DNA of 64,000 nucleotides from Paramecium sonneborni. Its lineage: Eukaryota; Ciliophora; Oligohymenophorea; Peniculida; Parameciidae. Positions 51,101 to 64,000 of the stretch are shown in pieces. The notes below the pieces were generated by a model that did no database searches, had not been told where the DNA came from, and saw only the letters and a program-made list of their open reading frames with translations. The stretch is taken from contig CAJJDN010000132.1 in NCBI GenBank assembly GCA_905182985.1, forward strand, positions 192,391 through 256,390, written 5' to 3'. Positions within the stretch are counted from its first letter, which is position 1. Each line of letters opens with the position of its first letter. The position numbers and the translations under genes were made by a program.

Positions 51101-54100
51101 ATGTCTAATCACTCTTATGAAGGAGATTTCAAAGGCCCAATTCCACCTCTTCTTAGCAGTAGAGTAGGAAATTAAGATGGAGATTATTAATCTATAAGTC
51201 TAAGCAGTTTGAATGCACTATCTCCTCGACTTTTCCTAAATTCATAGACCAGTCTAAATAAAAAGCCAGAGATTCCATCTATGGTAAGTGAGAATGTGGG
51301 ATCTTTAAATTTGAAGCCAAAATTTCTTAAAATTATCATAGCTAAAAGCTTGTAAAATAATTTCATAAAAAACCTATACAATCGTTCTTATGTTAGATAA
51401 TTGCATTAATTAACATAATATTAAATTTCCTAATTAGATGATCTTTAATTGAGAACAGACACAAATGAGGTAAATAAGAGTTATTAACTTTTTGGATTTA
51501 TAGATGTTTTCACACCATATAGCAAATTTCTTATATTTTGGGATTTATTTTAAATATTGACCTATTTTTTAATATTTTTTTGGTTGCCCTTTAAGATTTC
51601 ATTTTAGATTTATCATCTAAGTGAATTATATTCTGAATAAGAAAATCTAACAGCTGAAATTATATTGATGATTATTTTATGTTTAGACATAGGTGTTGGT
51701 ATGAACATAGCATTTATTAATAAAGGATAGTTAATTAAAGATCGTTAAAAAGTAATAAGGAATTATTTTTAGAAGAATGCATTTGTTGATTTAGTATTAA
51801 TTTATAATTTATTTTTGCGGTTTCATTTGTAACAATCACAATTTAGTTTTTTTTACCTAGTTTGAGCTCAAAAGATTTTGAAATAATAATGATAGAAATA
51901 ATATTGTGTCTAATATTTTGTATACTAAGAGTAACAAAAATAAACAAAATATTAGCCTAATTATAAGAGTAATTAATTTATAATATGAGAAAGATTTTTC
52001 AATTTAAGTATAATGATGAATGATATAGTTAATTTGATGAAAGTATTGTTGGTGATTGTTAGTGTAGTTCATAATTTTGGTTGTCTTTGGCATGGAATAG
52101 CTAATTTTAGTTAATCATATTCTTGGCTTGATGCATATAATATGAGAGAAAAATAAATAGCATCAAAATATAATGTGGCAATTTATTGGGCAACAATGAC
52201 TATGACTACAGTTGGATATGGAGACATTACAGCTAAAAATGATTTAGAACTTTTAATAAATAATCTTACTATGTTTATTGGATCAATTGTTTTTGCTTAT
52301 TCAGTTAACAGTATTGGTATTTTAGTTACAAACATTTATAAAAGCTCAATGGAATATAGTAAAACCGTTAGTCTTATAAATAAATTTATGGTAAAGAATA
52401 AGATTTAATATGATTTATAAACTAAAATTAGGAGCTATTTGGAATATATTTGGAAAGAAGAGTAAGAATAAAATGACGATGAGGTAGGTGATATTGTGAG
52501 TAAATTAAGTAAGCAATTATAGGAAGAATTGAGATTTTAATTAAGAGGAAATATTTTGAGAAGATGCAAAATAATGGTTAAGACATTTTCAGAGTCTTTA
52601 GTAAAACATCTATTGTAATATATGGAAGAATAATCTTATTCTCCAGATGAACGGATTATATCTGTATTATTTTTATAATTATTTTTAGTTAAATGATTTG
52701 GATGATTGTGCTTTGTATATTATAACAAAAGGAGATGTAGAATTAATATTTGAAAGTATGGAAATTAATGAGAAAATTAAAAGAAATTCTTTTAAAAATT
52801 ATACTTAATATGATAGTTTTGGAGAGTTGTCATTTTTCACTGGTAATCCTAGAACAGCAACTGCAATTTCAAGAGGCTTTACAAGAGTATTTAAAATTAA
52901 AAGACAAATCTTTCTTGATGTCTTAAAGAGTTATCCAGATGATCAAGAGAAATATTTTGCCATCAGAGATCAAATAAATTTTGGAGATTACACTCCATTA
53001 TTATTACAATGTTTTAGTTGTTAGAGTAATACACATTTGATCTCTAATTGTAATTATGTTCATTTTTGTATTGATAAAGAAAGAGTAATTAAATAAGAAC
53101 TTTATCCTATCAAACAAGAACGAAATAAAAAATATTTTAGATTACAAAAAAAAATTAATTCTAAAATTAATCTAACACTCAATTAAGTTAAGGCTGTTAA
53201 TTATATTAATGATTTTAGATTGAAATAGACTGAAGATCTTGATTCACCTAATTAAGCTTTGTATGAGTATGATTTTTTTGAAGATGACGAACAAATAGAA
53301 TAAAGTAACAATATAAATGTGATTAGTTCAAGATATTAAATCTTTAATTGATGTTAAACCTCATTAAGAAGACAATGAATTTAAATAAATGTCTATGATG
53401 AGTTTTAAGAAAAACTTAAGTAAGACAGCTCTATAAACATTATAAACTGCAGGATTTGGAATTTAAAATGATTTTAATAAAGAACGTATGAATTTTAAGC
53501 AAATATATTTTTAGCTTAGACTGTATAGGAGATAGAGAACTCAGATGAATCATTAAATAATTTAGATGTAATTGAGCGGATGCCTTCTAAACCTTCTATA
53601 GTTTATTAAAATTTAAGGTCAGCTAGAAAGAAATTAAAGACTTAAAGAATTTCTACTGAATAAAGAATTCTTCATAATAACAGAACCTCTATTGATTAAA
53701 AAATAGTTGGAAATCATATATAATCTGATTTAATTATCAAGACTCATTCAAATGCAAGCAATAACATCAAATCTCGTAGATCCTAAGCATTTAGAACTCT
53801 GTCTAATTAACGTAATTAAACTGTGACAACAAATCTTACTTAATAAAATTAAGCTTAAAGTTTAATACAATAGAATGAATTTCATTTAGGATTTGAGAAA
53901 ATTAAAATTTATGAATTTTATCAACCTTCATATAATTATGATTAAGTTATAAAGAGGTAAAAAGTAATATAAAATAGATATTCAAAACTGCAGAAGTTTT
54001 TTGGTAAAAAGAGATTACTGCCTGAATTCTCATTATATTCCTTTGTATATGAAACCATTTAAAAAGGAGTTAAATTACGTAGGAGGGGGGAACAATAAAG

Positions 54101-54197
54101 AATGAAGAAATCTCCTAATATGTTGAACTTTTTTGTGAAGAAAACATTACGATAGAATATGGGTTTAACTCGTCAATTAGATTTTTTGAAAGATTGA
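51101..54197 (+). CDS. Voltage-gated K+ channel with cyclic-nucleotide-binding domain (frame-disrupted)
   Basis: Start ATG 51101 (MSNHSYEGDFKGPIPPLLSS), stop TGA 54195-54197. The N-terminal cytoplasmic part leads into S1 (FLIFWDLFQILTYFLIFFWL). The pore region reads MTMTTVGYGDITAKND with the K+ selectivity filter TVGYGD, preceded by S5 (LMKVLLVIVSVVHNFGCLWH). After the C-linker a CNBD follows (LNDLDDCALYIITKGDVELI, SFGELSFFTGNPRTATAISR), then a long Gln/Ser-rich tail. Introns 52664-52688 (25 nt) and 53486-53514 (29 nt) are clear. Three frame breaks are not explained by introns: near 51800 (S3), near 51990 (after S4) and near 53330. It is an EAG/CNG-like ciliate channel, possibly a recent pseudogene or carrying sequence errors. 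Confidence 0.75.
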
Positions 54198-54239
54198 TAT
54201 ATGATTATTTAATATATTAAAATTATAATAATTTTTATA

Positions 54240-57200
54240 ATGCTTAATACTTTATTGTTTTTAATTTACTTAGTATAGGGAGGGTACATATCTACATGGG
54301 ATTTTGGCTATGAATACGATATAGAGGGGAAGCTAAGTCTGATAGAAATTCCATTTAGTTTAGAAACAACGATAAATCGTGGATATATTTAATTTGGAGG
54401 AGCTGATTTACATAAAACATAGGTAATAGTTATAATAAATGGTTTCAGATGTCTGAAGTTATTTTTAAAATTACAACATTAGATGGTGTTCTGGTATAGA
54501 CAAGCACTGCTTCATTGATAACTTAGCCATCATTTTCATTGGATTATTATTTTAAGGTGTCAGTACAATTGGATGCTGCAATATGGTATATATTGTCGAT
54601 ATATCCAACATCAGTAGAGAGTGGATTTTACTATGAACCAATAATCTTAAGGACTATAAGTAGTTTGGATGATAATGCAATGGTTTATGATTACAATTAT
54701 CGAGCTGGCCATTTAAATGTTGATGAATTACCTCCATCAGGAATGACTGTTACATTCTTTGTTGATGACCATCTCTATCCAAATCATAAATCTCCTGGTG
54801 CTTAATATGTTATCACAATCTTTATTACTCCAAGATAGAGTATATATGGAGCACAAATTGAATTGCAAATTGTTTAAGGCTAACACACTGATGGAATAGA
54901 TGATAATGATTTTAAAATACTTTCAAAATCATGTTGGAGCAAATTTTAAAGTTATACTTGTTCAACAACAGAAAAATCAATTAAATTAATCACATAAGAT
55001 GATATAATTTCTAATACTTAATTATAAATATAATTTGGAGTTGAAAATCCTGGATTTGAGTCTGGAAGAGACATTCGAGTTGTGACTAAATCTCCAACTT
55101 AGGGTAATCGGATTATTGAAAAGGGATTTAGATCTAATGTGTTTGTTGTAGATAAAATACCAACACAATTTGAAGGAGTTAATTATTTATGGGGCATAGA
55201 TTATTTAGAGGATCTAACTGATACTTAAGTTGGATTATTTAGACTTTAAAATTCAGCCCAAATGAAAGGACCTTATAATTCACTCAAAGTTTCTTTTTCT
55301 GTTTAATCTTCAGCAAATTTGGTCTTTCCATTGGTTGTTAAAGTTAATTTAAATTGTATTCATGCATTAAGTTATGCAACCAAACATAATTTTCCATCCT
55401 TTAATGATGAAAATCCTGTGTATTGTGAATTTGTTACTGATTCCATTCTTTGTCATAATGTTGGAACACTCTCTGCATCCAGCATCTATTTTATTTCAAC
55501 AAAGGCATTATATGATGCAGCTTCAGTTTCAATAGAATTTGGTAAACTAAGTTTTTATTTGGAATAGACTGTTACTCCAAATACATTATATATTTATTTA
55601 GAAAATCCAGGAATTACTATCACATATCTTTAAGATAGTCATTTTCTAGATTTGACTGGATGGCACAACCCATCAGGAGGACTTTTGGGATAAACTCAAG
55701 TCACTTCAATCCCTACTGATACATTATCAAATGTTGATGCTGTTTTTGGAAGTACTGGTACAATTGGTATTGTTAATGGTGACAAAATGCTGTTATTCTT
55801 TATTAAGGTGTTAAATAGTCAAATTTGGGATGGCACTGTAGTAAACTGTCTATCAGCTTCTAATTTTTATATTAAAATGACTATTATGATGAATAGTCCT
55901 GTGTTACATAGTGATTAATAGAATGCTCCAAAGAAAATGTAGTATATTGCGAATGATGGTGGTGGTGTGTTTAGTGATGAACAATTTATATGTGTTTCAA
56001 AAGGCTTATGTGATATTGGAAATCAAAATACATATTAAATTTATTCCTCTTCTAATACAGGTTATGGAATAGCTACTTTTATAACAGGAGGAGGATGTAC
56101 CAGTAATTTTGTTACTGAGAATAACAACTTTATAGGAACATCTGCTTCAACTCCTGGTTAATAAGGGATTATCGGAATTCCAGTTACTTTTTCACCAACT
56201 TTTGTATAATCATCCTAGTATGCTGATGAATATTTATTAGATTTCATTATCAATTTCTATAAAGTTGATTCCTCAACATAAACTAAAATAAGTTAACATC
56301 TAATTAATGCATATACAATTAATCGAGTAAATGAATTGTAAGTCAGTTTTGTGAATTATTATATGGGTACAACAACAGGAAATGATGGTTCTTTTATTCC
56401 TACTTTATTAAGAATTAAAATACCTTCATTAACTGTGTCTTTTGATAAAATTCAAGTCTTTTTTGATTCAAAAATTAAGTTATTTACATCATATTCAGAT
56501 TGTCATAAATTTAATGCCTAAAATGGACCTTCTGAGGCTTGGATGTTACATCAATCAGTTGTTTGTGATAAGTCTAATTAAATCTTAATTCCAATAATTC
56601 CTCAAGGATTGACTTATACTCTTCATATTGCATTAACAACCTAAATAGATGGAATATTAACTCACATTCCAATCAAAGTATATAGACCATTTGGATTACC
56701 TGTCAAAGGAGAAACCAGAAAGTTTCTTGCTAGTTAATTTAGTGTAGAAGCAGCTGATTTAACATTCCCATTTGTGAGAGCACCATTTGTATTTGATATG
56801 CACATTGATGCAACCAAATTTAAGGATGCTTCAGCTTATTTAGATTTAGAGATTTCAACAACCTCTACAACTAATGTAGATTTAGAATAAAATTAAAACT
56901 AATAAATTGGAGCTGGCTTAACTTTAACTAGTATTGATGTAAATGTATTTGATGAAGCTACTATTCAATCATATTTTGGTTAATTAGAATGTGTATAATT
57001 TGTGTATAATACCAATATTTATACTACATTTTGTCCTTTCGATAGTCAGATTCATTATCCTTTACAAATTAGCAATCAAGTTGTTATACTATATGGTAGA
57101 TATACAAAAATTGGTTCATTTATTTCATATGCACTGTCAAACTCTAAAGGAATCCTACAAGCAGCACTATAAGATTCAGGTGTAATTGATAGATAACTGT

Positions 57201-60200
57201 ATACATGTAAATTAGACAGCACTAGTTAGATATTCACTAACTCTTTAGGTTAATAAAGACTCTAGTTTCCTATTAGATTCAGTTCATCAATTAAAATAGG
57301 AGGAATCTATTATGGATCTATAAAAATTGTTATCACTTTTACAGTTGCAATAAGTGGTGTTAATATTGTTACATCAACTAATTAATGCTCCATTGAAGGA
57401 GTTAATAATATTGTGTGTACATATACATCTACAGCTACAATAATCACTGTTTCCTTAACAAGCTCTGTTTCTTAAGTAATACAAGCCAATACTGTCATTT
57501 AATTAACTTTTATGATTTAATCTACTTATGGATTACCATCATTTGGTAGTAATCAGCCATTCAAAGTTTAGATTTATGTGCCAACTATTAGGAGTGGTAA
57601 AACATAACCTTATGGTGATACTTATGATACCCCTGCAGTATTATAAGAATAATGCAATTATAATTTATTAAATTTGTAGAACACTTAATTAGGTAAAATA
57701 TTTTATGTTGGTAATCTAAAATTAGAAACACCCACTCAAAATGGTGTTGGAAAATTGATCTTCGATTTTAAATTGTAGAGTGCCAGAGAATACCTCTCAT
57801 CTACCTAATAATATATCTTATTATCTCTAGGATTTCTAAGAGATTAAAATATGGAAAGTAATAAGTTAAAATGCCAGATTTACCAAGGCTAACAATTATC
57901 AAAATTGATCTATTCTATTGATACTTCGACAATGCCAAATATTATCATCAAATTTAATTAAGACATTACAAATCCACATCATATTTTATTTACTATGAAA
58001 TGCAAAAATTTTGAGACTCCTACAAATGCATTTTCAGCAGAATCTCTAATCGGGAGATTAATTGATTCTGTTGGAATTACTACTATTCAAAGTAGCACAC
58101 CAATAGGATATTCATAATTGAATACAATATCATATATTCCAAAAGGATAAATTTTGTTACAATCTAAAACTTTGAATAGTCCTGGATTTGATGCCATTTA
58201 TGAATTTGCTATTAAAAATGCAGATCTTAAAATACTGTTAACTTACCTAATTAAATTGCAATTTCATGAAGGAATTTCATTGAATCCATTTGTCTCATGC
58301 TAATTAAATAATACATTTTGTTATTGTGCTCTAAAGGATGGAATTTACATTATAGATGTGTGTATGGTAATAAAACCAGAAGAAGTAGCTACTTTAAGAA
58401 TTACTCTATCTCAACCAAATCGATTACATTGGCCATTATTACCATCAATTTATATTTGTATAGATAAAGACGATGATTTTACCAACGGGGTTTATATGCA
58501 AGAAATACTAACAGATACACTATCAGATGAATACTAAACATAACCTATTGAAGTAGTAGATACAACATTAAGTAGTTATTATATTAGAACATCTTAAACT
58601 CATAAATTAACATTGCTATTACCATCTGGTTCAGTTATGAATGATAACACCTTATTTATAGAATTCCCATCTTTTTATATGGATTCCTTAAGTAGAGCTT
58701 CTACAATAACGTGTTAAATTAACAGAGATGATGACATCACTAAAACTAATTTTACTTCTGCTTGTAAAATCATCAGTAGACAATACGTTCGCATGATCTT
58801 ATCAGAAGACAGTGCTAATAATTTAATCAAACAGTATTCAATTGAATTAGGAAACATTCCTTTGCCAGAAGCCAAAGTCCCTGATGAACCAATCAATCAT
58901 TTTAGACTTAAGGTACATATTATCTAAAGTGGAAATTATAAAGTAAAATTTACATCAGCATTTTATTATTCCACTCCTCTGTCATTAATCTAAGAAGATA
59001 AACAAGATGTCATCTGGTCAGGTGGATTATTTAATTATGAAAGAGATGAAAATTTAAATATTATTGATGAAACCACCAAAATCATTAATGTTTTCATTGG
59101 TACTTATCGTACACTGATTTCATTACAACCAATTTCTTAATCAAATTTTAAAGAAACTTTCGGATTTCAAAGAAACATACTAAAAACGTTTCCATCTATA
59201 CTTTCAGCTAGTAGTGGCTCTAAAAACTCGTAATTTCTTGTTGGAGCTGATCCTAGCATTACTGTAGGTTATTCAGTCTATAAATTTTCTAAATTAACAG
59301 GTGGATCTAATTATGTCAGTGTTTTACCTAACATTTATACCAATATCATCAATTCCCCTTGTTAATTAAGTACTCAGCAAACCACTTATACTCTACCTTA
59401 AGGAGGTACTACATAACCAATTATTATTAACATATAAAATTGTTACCCTATGTCAGATTTACGTATACAAATCATAAACAATAATTCAGCTTTGAATGTC
59501 ATTTCTAACAATCCTTAGAATATCATCTACTCAGGAACTAGTTTATATAAACTATATTTTGATAAATATGAATTCATTTGGTAAGTAAATAATAATGATA
59601 CAGTCTTAGAAATTGAAACTAAAGTTGAATTATCATTTGCTTTAACAGGTGTTAGTGCCCCTTATTATTAACCACCACCTAATATTATTATTGAAATTAC
59701 TGCTTCACCTTCAGATTTTCCGGTCTTAGAATTTGATTCCTAACCAGTAGCCTATAAAAATGACATCAAATTTGCATTTAAATGCAATAATATTGGAACA
59801 CTCCTTTGGGTTATCGGATGTGGAGGGGATATCACTTATATTCCCTTAGAAGAAATTTATAATAAAACCATATTTTAAGGGTATTCAAGAACTCAACGTA
59901 ATGTTAGTGATGTAGAATGGAAAATTTATGGCTTCTAATTAATAAATGGTATTGCTTAAGAACATTTTAGTGGATTGAAGTCTTTCTCAGATTATACTAT
60001 TCAAGCTTATTGCGCTGACTTAGTAGGTGTATCTAGTGAAGCTCTTATTTATAATTGGTAAACAAGATTCAATGGGGGAAATGGAATAAAATTAAATATT
60101 ACATTTTCTAGTCCTTTAACATCAATATAATAATTAGAATTAATTTGTGGAGTCAACTTTATATTTACTATTGATTACAATAGAATCACTGATGCTAAAG

Positions 60201-60919
60201 GTTAAATGTGCAACATAGAAACTCTTGATATTCTTTCCTTATCCTCTAATGATGTTGCTAGCACTTTAACAGGAGTTTCCACTTCTTACTACATATATTT
60301 TTAACCAGATTTATCTTTAATGGATGAAACTATAAATTAAGTTGTATTAACAGCTTTAAATGACAAAAAAGCATTCATTTCCTTACTATCCAATAAAATG
60401 AGCATAGATCCAGAAGAAGATCCTACAATTTTTGATGTTACATATTCTGAACCAGATCAATCAATAAAACCTGATTTAAACTTTACTAATCCAGAAATAG
60501 GATCTATTAATGCAACTATGAATTTTACATTATATAAAGCTAAAGGATATGTTGGAATAGGAATAGAACAAACTGATACAGCATAACTTCCAACAATCGC
60601 TTAAATTAGAAAATCAATTAACTTTCTTGGAAGATCTTTACATTAGAGTTTTCTTCTCTTTTTTAATTATTCAAGCCCCATCTAAAATTAAACCTAGTAA
60701 GTATGGTTTACTAATTTGAGTCCTAATTTAAAATATAAGGTATATTTCTACATTATCAATTTTAAGATTTATTGGTTTTATTCAAATGATGACACAGGGG
60801 CATTAGCTAAAGTTTCTAATGTATCTTTTGTACAAATTCAGACTACTCCCAACCAAACTTATAGTGGTGGAAGAATCCAGTTTCTTCTACTCATTATGAT
60901 ATTGATATTAATATATTGA
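54240..60919 (+). CDS. Very large secreted/surface protein (2217 aa), unknown family
   Basis: Start ATG 54240, stop TGA 60917-60919. A single 26-nt intron at 54423-54448 (GTAATA...TTTCAG) leaves 6654 nt, exactly 2217 codons plus stop, so the frame is fully intact. A signal peptide (MLNTLLFLIYLVQGGY) starts it; the body is Ser/Thr/Asn/Ile/Val-rich with scattered cysteines, beta-sheet in character, with N-glycosylation sequons (for example SINATMNFTLY). The C-terminus is one hydrophobic segment (GGRIQFLLLIMILILIY) with nothing after it, as in GPI-anchored or tail-anchored surface proteins. No catalytic motif recognised; I saw no obvious tandem repeats of the immobilisation-antigen type. The 3' 1.04 kb is repeated at 61220-62263 by contig overlap. 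Confidence 0.85.
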
Positions 60920-60972
60920 TAAACTCAATATAATTATATCTAATTATTATTTTAAAATATTATATATTTAGT

Positions 60973-61218
60973 TCATTATATAAAATCATTTATTTCTCTT
61001 AATTATATACATTTTGAGTTTTTATCCCATGTAATTAGATATCTTCCATCATCACTCAATGAACCAAATATGCTAGGAGTATCAAAGTTTATTTGTGATA
61101 CCAATATATATTAATTATTTTGCTTTACCTTTATGATATTTACAAATGAAGTATTTTTATTGATTATTATTTATTTCTCTTTTGAAAATTACATTTAGAA
61201 CCCAAAATCACATTTAGA
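60973..61218 (-). CDS. WD40 protein 3' end (redundant partial copy)
   Basis: Same as 62317-62562, cut by the N at 61219. Stop TGA 60973-60975. Assembly duplicate. Confidence 0.8.
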
Positions 61219-61219
61219 N

Positions 61220-62263
61220 TAAGGGTATTCAAGAACTCAACGTAATGTTAGTGATGTAGAATGGAAAATTTATGGCTTCTAATTAATAAATGGTATTGCT
61301 TAAGAACATTTTAGTGGATTGAAGTCTTTCTCAGATTATACTATTCAAGCTTATTGCGCTGACTTAGTAGGTGTATCTAGTGAAGCTCTTATTTATAATT
61401 GGTAAACAAGATTCAATGGGGGAAATGGAATAAAATTAAATATTACATTTTCTAGTCCTTTAACATCAATATAATAATTAGAATTAATTTGTGGAGTCAA
61501 CTTTATATTTACTATTGATTACAATAGAATCACTGATGCTAAAGGTTAAATGTGCAACATAGAAACTCTTGATATTCTTTCCTTATCCTCTAATGATGTT
61601 GCTAGCACTTTAACAGGAGTTTCCACTTCTTACTACATATATTTTTAACCAGATTTATCTTTAATGGATGAAACTATAAATTAAGTTGTATTAACAGCTT
61701 TAAATGACAAAAAAGCATTCATTTCCTTACTATCCAATAAAATGAGCATAGATCCAGAAGAAGATCCTACAATTTTTGATGTTACATATTCTGAACCAGA
61801 TCAATCAATAAAACCTGATTTAAACTTTACTAATCCAGAAATAGGATCTATTAATGCAACTATGAATTTTACATTATATAAAGCTAAAGGATATGTTGGA
61901 ATAGGAATAGAACAAACTGATACAGCATAACTTCCAACAATCGCTTAAATTAGAAAATCAATTAACTTTCTTGGAAGATCTTTACATTAGAGTTTTCTTC
62001 TCTTTTTTAATTATTCAAGCCCCATCTAAAATTAAACCTAGTAAGTATGGTTTACTAATTTGAGTCCTAATTTAAAATATAAGGTATATTTCTACATTAT
62101 CAATTTTAAGATTTATTGGTTTTATTCAAATGATGACACAGGGGCATTAGCTAAAGTTTCTAATGTATCTTTTGTACAAATTCAGACTACTCCCAACCAA
62201 ACTTATAGTGGTGGAAGAATCCAGTTTCTTCTACTCATTATGATATTGATATTAATATATTGA
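61220..62263 (+). CDS. Large surface protein 3' end (redundant partial copy)
   Basis: Identical to 59876-60919, including the hydrophobic C-terminus and stop TGA 62261-62263. Assembly duplicate of the gene at 54240-60919. Confidence 0.85.
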
Positions 62264-62316
62264 TAAACTCAATATAATTATATCTAATTATTATTTTAAA
62301 ATATTATATATTTAGT

Positions 62317-63279
62317 TCATTATATAAAATCATTTATTTCTCTTAATTATATACATTTTGAGTTTTTATCCCATGTAATTAGATATCTTCCATCATCACT
62401 CAATGAACCAAATATGCTAGGAGTATCAAAGTTTATTTGTGATACCAATATATATTAATTATTTTGCTTTACCTTTATGATATTTACAAATGAAGTATTT
62501 TTATTGATTATTATTTATTTCTCTTTTGAAAATTACATTTAGAACCCAAAATCACATTTAGAAACTCCCTTACCTACAATAACTTCATTTTTTTTCTAAA
62601 ACTATTTATTATCATCATTAAATTCAAATACAAGCATTTTATTTTACAAATATTGTTAAAATACAAATTAATTTCCATTAATAAAACACAATCTCTCCCC
62701 ATTTGTTTTAATTCCTATTTTTTACATTTTTTTCCATTTCAAATCCAGAGGATCTTATTGCAAAATAATGATTTATTTATCAAGCCCACAAGCTATTTAT
62801 TTGTTTAGGGATTCATTCAAACTAATACATCTTATGCTTGTATCATTTTATAAAATGTTCTCTGAATATTTGTATTGTTGTTATTTGTAAATGATAATTA
62901 AAGCAGTACTACATGAGTAAATTTGATTTTCCTCTCTATTTATTATAATATTTGAAACTCTACTATTATGTTTTTTAAGCTTCATTATATATTTAGAATG
63001 ATTAAGACTTGTATGATGCCATATTTTAATTTCTCCATCAATATTACCTTAAAGGATTTAATTAGAACATTTAATCTCACATTATGAAAAAATAATATCA
63101 TTTTATGTAACTTATCCTAAAAACTTCAAATACCCGTTTCTTAATGAATAAATCAAAAATTTTTCAAGTCCAGCTGCCATTACAAATCCAGTTTCCATAA
63201 ATATCAGAGAATATAAAGCTTCTCTGATGTAATTTTAAGATTTTAGTATTGGATTTTATTAATTCTTTGTTATATTCAT
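62317..63279 (-). CDS. WD40-repeat protein, N-terminus uncertain
   Basis: Start ATG 63279 (MNITKNQQNPILKSQNYIRE), stop TGA 62317-62319, no intron, 320 residues. WD-like units are visible: MAAGLEKFLIYSLRNGYLKF, ILQGNIDGEIKIWHHTSLNH, IACGLDKQIIILQ, LSDDGRYLITWDKNSKCIQL. Seven-bladed propellers usually need about 300 residues, so the protein may be complete, but many ciliate relatives carry an N-terminal zinc-finger/coiled-coil part, and coding-like traces (NVTKATGCSEIEDL near 63560) continue upstream. It converges with the large surface-protein gene, 53 nt between stops. Confidence 0.65.
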
Positions 63280-64000
63280 TAATTAAAATTATATTTATGA
63301 AAGTACAAAATGAATTCAGAATAATTATTCTAAATTAGAAATTATTATTATCTCAAATAAAAACAGGATTTTTAATAATATTATTTTACTTCAAACAGGC
63401 AATCTGATATATTAAATTATCCCAAAGATTAATAAGAACAAATATTTTTCAAACTTAATTGTTTTAATTTATGAATCATGAATAACTACTTCTTTTTACT
63501 GTAAATTTAAATAATTTTATCATAAATCTTCTATTTCCGAACAACCAGTGGCCTTTGTTACATTATTTTCATCTCATTAGATTAATCTATTTTGAGCTTT
63601 CAAAAAAATAGATATTATTTATATTTTTCTCAGATATAATTACGTTTTATTGTTTATCCTTTTCTAAATCAAAAAAGACATATGCATAATATAATAATTT
63701 TTGGGAAATCTTCTTTAATTGACTTTAAAGAATTTTTATTTCATTAAAACGAACTTATATTTTAAATGTTGAAGCATTCAAATTATTGTAGTTTCTTTCT
63801 TTAAAATAATTTAATAGAAAATGTATAAAAGTTACTGCTCTTTAATATAAGAATATTTTTCTCTACTATTAAACAAAAGTATTAAAAAAATCATTAAAAT
63901 AATTAAGTAGAAATCTTTAGAAAAAAATTGATCAATTTAATACTCACCATCAATAAAAGTAAAGACTTACCTGAGTCTAAATTATTCTAAAAACTAAATA
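63280..64000. other. Right-edge region with coding traces but no resolved gene
   Basis: On the minus strand, short coding-like fragments (NVTKATGCSEIEDL; KEVVIHDSQIKTIKFEKYLF) may be upstream exons or remnants of the WD40 gene, but TGA codons separate them and no intron pair repairs the frame. Nothing recognised in the last 350 bases. Confidence 0.35.

Larger units (their letters stand above)
59876..62562. repeat. Contig-overlap duplication 5 (59876-61218 = 61220-62562, N at 61219)
   Basis: 1343 bases repeated across the N with offset 1344. It duplicates the 3' end of the large surface-protein gene, the short convergent spacer and the 3' end of the WD40 gene. No differences seen. Confidence 0.9.

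Overview
The window looks like macronuclear DNA of a ciliate, most likely a Paramecium. Reading frames stay open only if TAA and TAG are read as glutamine and TGA is the sole stop. The genes are packed a few tens of bases apart and interrupted by very short introns (about 19-33 nt, GT...TAG, sometimes GT...AAG or CAG). Base composition is very AT-rich. Short ORFs called with the standard code are mostly fragments of longer genes.

Layout. 1-11960 (minus): two tandem PAS-domain multi-pass membrane proteins of TmcB/TmcC type, the first cut by the window edge. 11982-16910: a coiled-coil gene, a decayed beta-adaptin pseudogene, two small unknown genes and a complex III hinge protein (QCR6). 16979-19683: a DnaJ protein whose start overlaps the stop of an upstream gene, then a CCDC42/CFAP73 ciliary coiled-coil protein. 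19718-25977: a B-box-like protein, an ANTH (AP180/CALM) protein and a cGMP-dependent protein kinase. 26031-31063: ribosomal proteins uL5/RPL11 and eS1/RPS3A, a SHIPPO-repeat ciliary protein and a large unknown gene. 31135-39246: two tandem OSCA/CSC1/TMEM63-like channels. 39586-48611: a vacuolar-type H+-pyrophosphatase, CDC123, a SAXO-like protein, a protein disulfide isomerase and a PH+CAMK kinase. 48612-51100 is mostly decayed or empty. 51101-64000: a K+ channel with a cyclic-nucleotide-binding domain, a 2217-residue surface protein and a WD40 protein.

Five single N bases (2276, 5630, 21358, 35427, 61219) each join two contigs whose ends repeat 1.2-1.9 kb, so several genes or gene ends appear twice. 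Four repeats look like plain unmerged overlaps. The fifth differs: one copy carries an extra 1039 bp bounded by TA dinucleotides, the signature of a retained internal eliminated sequence (IES), lying in the 3' tail of the second OSCA-like gene.

Functional themes are cilia (CCDC42, SHIPPO and SAXO proteins), membrane excitability and second-messenger signalling (PKG, CAMK, CNBD-K+ channel, OSCA channels, PAS proteins), plus housekeeping genes. There is no operon logic; neighbours appear functionally unrelated.
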